Assembly: GCF_000026225.1 (NCBI RefSeq)
Contig: NC_011740.1
Location: 4,524,712-4,588,711 of the forward strand
Length of the DNA stretch: 64,000 nt
Direction: 5' to 3'
Source of the DNA: Escherichia fergusonii ATCC 35469
Lineage (GTDB): Bacteria; Pseudomonadota; Gammaproteobacteria; Enterobacterales; Enterobacteriaceae
Positions 61,808 through 64,000 of the stretch are shown here, in pieces (within the stretch, counting starts at the first letter, position 1; the number at the start of each line of letters is the position of its first letter). The translations under genes and the position numbers were made by a program. The notes under the pieces are model-generated. The model ran no database searches. It had not been told where the DNA came from and saw nothing but the letters and a program-made list of their open reading frames with translations.

Positions 61808-62524
61808 TTAATCTTCCAGGTCACCGCAGAAGCGGTAGCCTTCGCCGTGGATAGTGGCGATGATTTCCGGGGTATCCGGCGTAGATTCGAAGTGCTTACG
61901 AATACGACGAATTGTCACATCTACGGTACGGTCGTGCGGCTTAAGTTCACGGCCGGTCATTTTCTTCAGCAGTTCAGCACGAGACTGAATTTTGCCAGGG
62001 TTTTCGCAGAAGTGAAGCATGGCGCGGAACTCGCTACGCGGCAATTTGTACTGCTCGCCATCAGGGCCGATCAAGGAGCGGCTGTTGATATCGAGTTCCC
62101 AACCGTTGAACTTGTAGCTTTCAACGCTACGACGTTCTTCGCTGACAGTACCCAGATTCATGGTACGAGACAGCAGGTTGCGAGCACGGATAGTCAGTTC
62201 GCGTGGGTTAAACGGTTTGGTGATGTAATCGTCTGCACCGATTTCGAGGCCGAGAATTTTATCGACTTCGTTATCGCGGCCAGTCAGGAACATCAGAGCA
62301 ACGTTAGCTTGCTCACGCAGCTCACGTGCTAACAGAAGACCGTTCTTCCCGGGTAAATTGATATCCATGATCACCAGGTTGATGTCATATTCAGAGAGGA
62401 TCTGATGCATTTCCGCGCCATCTGTCGCTTCGAAAACATCATAGCCTTCCGCTTCGAAAATACTCTTCAACGTGTTGCGTGTTACCAACTCGTCTTCAAC
62501 GATAAGAATGTGCGGGGTCTGCAT
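61808..62524 (-). CDS. arcA: Redox response regulator ArcA
   Basis: A 238-residue OmpR-type regulator that represses aerobic respiration genes when phosphorylated by ArcB under low oxygen. Phospho-Asp in VIMDINLPG (Asp54), Thr in FLTGRD, Lys in YITKPFNP; the C-terminal winged helix ([15 protein letters not shown]). Has a long upstream region with multiple promoters. Confidence 0.99.
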
Positions 62525-62619
62525 GTTTGCTACCTAAATTGCCAACTAAATCGAAACAGGAAGTACAAAAGTCCCTGACCTGCCTGCTGCATGTCGCAAA
62601 TTAACATGTCAGGCGTAAC

Positions 62620-62760
62620 ATGACTAAAGTACGTAATTGCGTTCTTGATGCACTTTCCATCAACGTCAACAACATCATTAGCTTGGTCGTGGGTACTTTC
62701 CCTCTGGACCCGACAGTGTCAAAAACGGCTATCATCCTAACCATTTTAACAGCAACATAA
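62620..62760 (+). CDS. yjjY: Small protein YjjY
   Basis: A 46-residue frame (MTKVRNCVLDALSINVNNII...ILTILTAT) identical or nearly so to K-12 YjjY. It lies divergent from arcA within its leader region. Hydrophobic at the end; function unknown. Translation has been inferred from annotation, not from this sequence. Confidence 0.75.
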   Translation: MTKVRNCVLDALSINVNNIISLVVGTFPLDPTVSKTAIILTILTAT

Positions 62761-63157
62761 CAGGCTAAGACGTAGCGGACACTCAATAAAACTACGCTTC
62801 GTTGACATATATCAAGTTCAATTGTAGCACGTTAACAGTTTGGTGAAATGCTTGTAGCTAAATGTTAGCTTTCATCACAATTTTTCAATATTCCAACTAG
62901 TTGCACGTACTAACTAATAAATGCAGTGAATCCAATTAGTGCGATTCATTCTAAATTAAATTATCCTAAATAAACATGAGGATATACAGCTTTTGTTAAC
63001 ATAAAAAGCGGTGGTAACGTCAAGAAACAGTTTAGCGTTTTTTACTAAATGTGAAATGCTTTTAACGTGTTTTTCGTTAAAATTTTGTAAATTCGCGCTG
63101 CGTAATAAGCTGACATTTACGCTTGTTTGCCAGGGCAAAGAGTAAAAGAGCAACACT
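62761..63157. other. arcA upstream / yjtD promoter region
   Basis: AT-rich with no gene. Holds part of the arcA promoter set and the yjtD promoter; TTTGTTAAC and TGTTAGC type elements suggest ArcA or FNR sites, but none could be fixed with confidence. AGTAAAAGAG is the ribosome region of yjtD. Confidence 0.5.
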
Positions 63158-63844
63158 ATGCGATTAACAATTATTCTGGTTGCGCCTGCCAGAGCGGAAA
63201 ATATTGGTGCGGCAGCACGGGCGATGAAAACGATGGGATTTCATGAGATGCGTATCGTCGATAGCCAGGCTCATCTCGAACCCGCCACGCGTTGGGTTGC
63301 TCACGGCTCGGGAGATATTATTGATAATATTGCGGTTTTTTCGAGTCTTGCTGAAGCGTTACAGGACGTGGATTTTACTATTGCAACCACGGCACGAAGC
63401 CGGGCGAAGTTTCATTACTACGCGACGCCAACAGAACTGGTGCCTTTGTTGGAGGAAAAATCGTCATGGATGAATCATGTAGCACTGGTTTTTGGCCGGG
63501 AAGATTCAGGTCTGACGAATGAAGAGTTGGCTCTGGCAGATATTCTCACTGGTGTGCCAATGGTGGCAGATTACCCTTCGTTAAATTTGGGTCAGGCAGT
63601 AATGGTCTACTGCTATCAATTAGCAAACTTAATGCAACAACCCATTAAAGCCCTCGACATGAGTGATGAACATCAGCTGACTGCATTACGCACGCGTGTG
63701 ATGCGGCTTTTATCAACATTAGACGTGGCTGATGACGTAAAACTGGTGGAATGGTTGCAACAGCGACTGGGGCTATTAGGACAACGAGATACAGCAATGT
63801 TGCATCGTTTACTGCACGATATTGAAAAAAACATCGCCAAATAA
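63158..63844 (+). CDS. yjtD: SPOUT-type tRNA/rRNA methyltransferase YjtD
   Basis: A 228-residue TrmH/TrmJ-family protein with a knotted SAM fold. Conserved motifs: ENIGAAARAMKTMGF (N-terminus), LVFGREDSGLTNEEL and SLNLGQAVMVYCYQL. The RNA target is not known; lasT is an older name. The last gene before the thr operon. Confidence 0.96.
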   Translation: MRLTIILVAPARAENIGAAARAMKTMGFHEMRIVDSQAHLEPATRWVAHGSGDIIDNIAVFSSLAEALQDVDFTIATTARSRAKFHYYATPTELVPLLEEKSSWMNHVALVFGREDSGLTNEELALADILTGVPMVADYPSLNLGQAVMVYCYQLANLMQQPIKALDMSDEHQLTALRTRVMRLLSTLDVADDVKLVEWLQQRLGLLGQRDTAMLHRLLHDIEKNIAK

Positions 63845-64000
63845 AAACGCATATTTTAGGATTTTTTTAGCTTTATACCCTGCCTGCAAGTAGTGATTGT
63901 TGCTTTTGTTGGTTGAATGTCGCAGAACACCCAGCATGTTGTGAACTAATTACGTAAAGTGACAAAACTAAAAAATTATTGACTTAGGTCACTAAATACT
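63845..64000 (+). promoter_or_regulatory. thr operon upstream region, cut by window end
   Basis: The final bases TTATTGACTTAGGTCACTAAATACT match the thrLABC promoter region of E. coli; the leader peptide gene starts beyond the window. No other gene is seen. Confidence 0.85.

Overview
The window is Escherichia coli (or Shigella) chromosome. From about 32.7 kb rightwards the genes and their order are those of the E. coli region just left of the thr operon: prfC, osmY, ytjA, yjjU, yjjV, yjjW, yjjI, deoCABD, lplA, ytjB, serB, radA, nadR, ettA, slt, trpR, yjjX, gpmB, rob, creABCD, arcA, yjjY, yjtD. The last bases are the start of the thr promoter. Predicted proteins look near identical to K-12 proteins as I remember them; no alignment was run.

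Bases 1 to about 32,700 are the late half of a lambdoid prophage inserted in the 5' end of prfC; int, immunity and replication genes lie left of the window. Order: antiterminator Q and late promoter pR'; a cold-shock cargo block (cspF, cspB, a small CxxC protein); S21-type pinholin essQ and ydfR; SAR endolysin rrrQ and spanins rzpQ/rzoQ; a second cold-shock cargo block (cspI, ynfQ, ynfN, gnsB); a lambda-like cos site; a full head and tail operon (terminase, gpW, portal, ClpP-protease/capsid fusion, DUF2190, FII, Z, U, V, G, T, H, M, L, K, I, J); lom, stf and tfa; then a pinQ/pinR-type recombinase, an AriR-like gene and a dinI-like gene behind two LexA boxes. The Q-to-gnsB part matches the layout of the cryptic Qin prophage of K-12, but here every late gene is open.

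The phage right end supplies a new promoter region, ribosome site and first codons to prfC, so RF3 begins [13 protein letters not shown] instead of MTLSPYLQEVAKRR. Cargo genes fill the Q-S interval (where Shiga-toxin phages carry stx) and the Rz-cos interval.

In the core genome the notable loci are: the deo operon with three DeoR operators at 279 and 599 bp spacing; a RelE-like toxin/NadS pair between nadR and ettA; a small HTH gene where K-12 has yjjJ (hipH); the autoregulated trpR; and the cre two-component operon with a CreB box before creD. I found no CRISPR array, rRNA, tRNA, complete insertion sequence or Shiga toxin gene. The most unusual items are the recoded prfC attachment end, the AUU-initiated ynfQ, a one-base homopolymer interruption upstream of ynfN, the repeated TGTACA motif near attR, and an unexplained 440-bp region at 31.6-32.1 kb.
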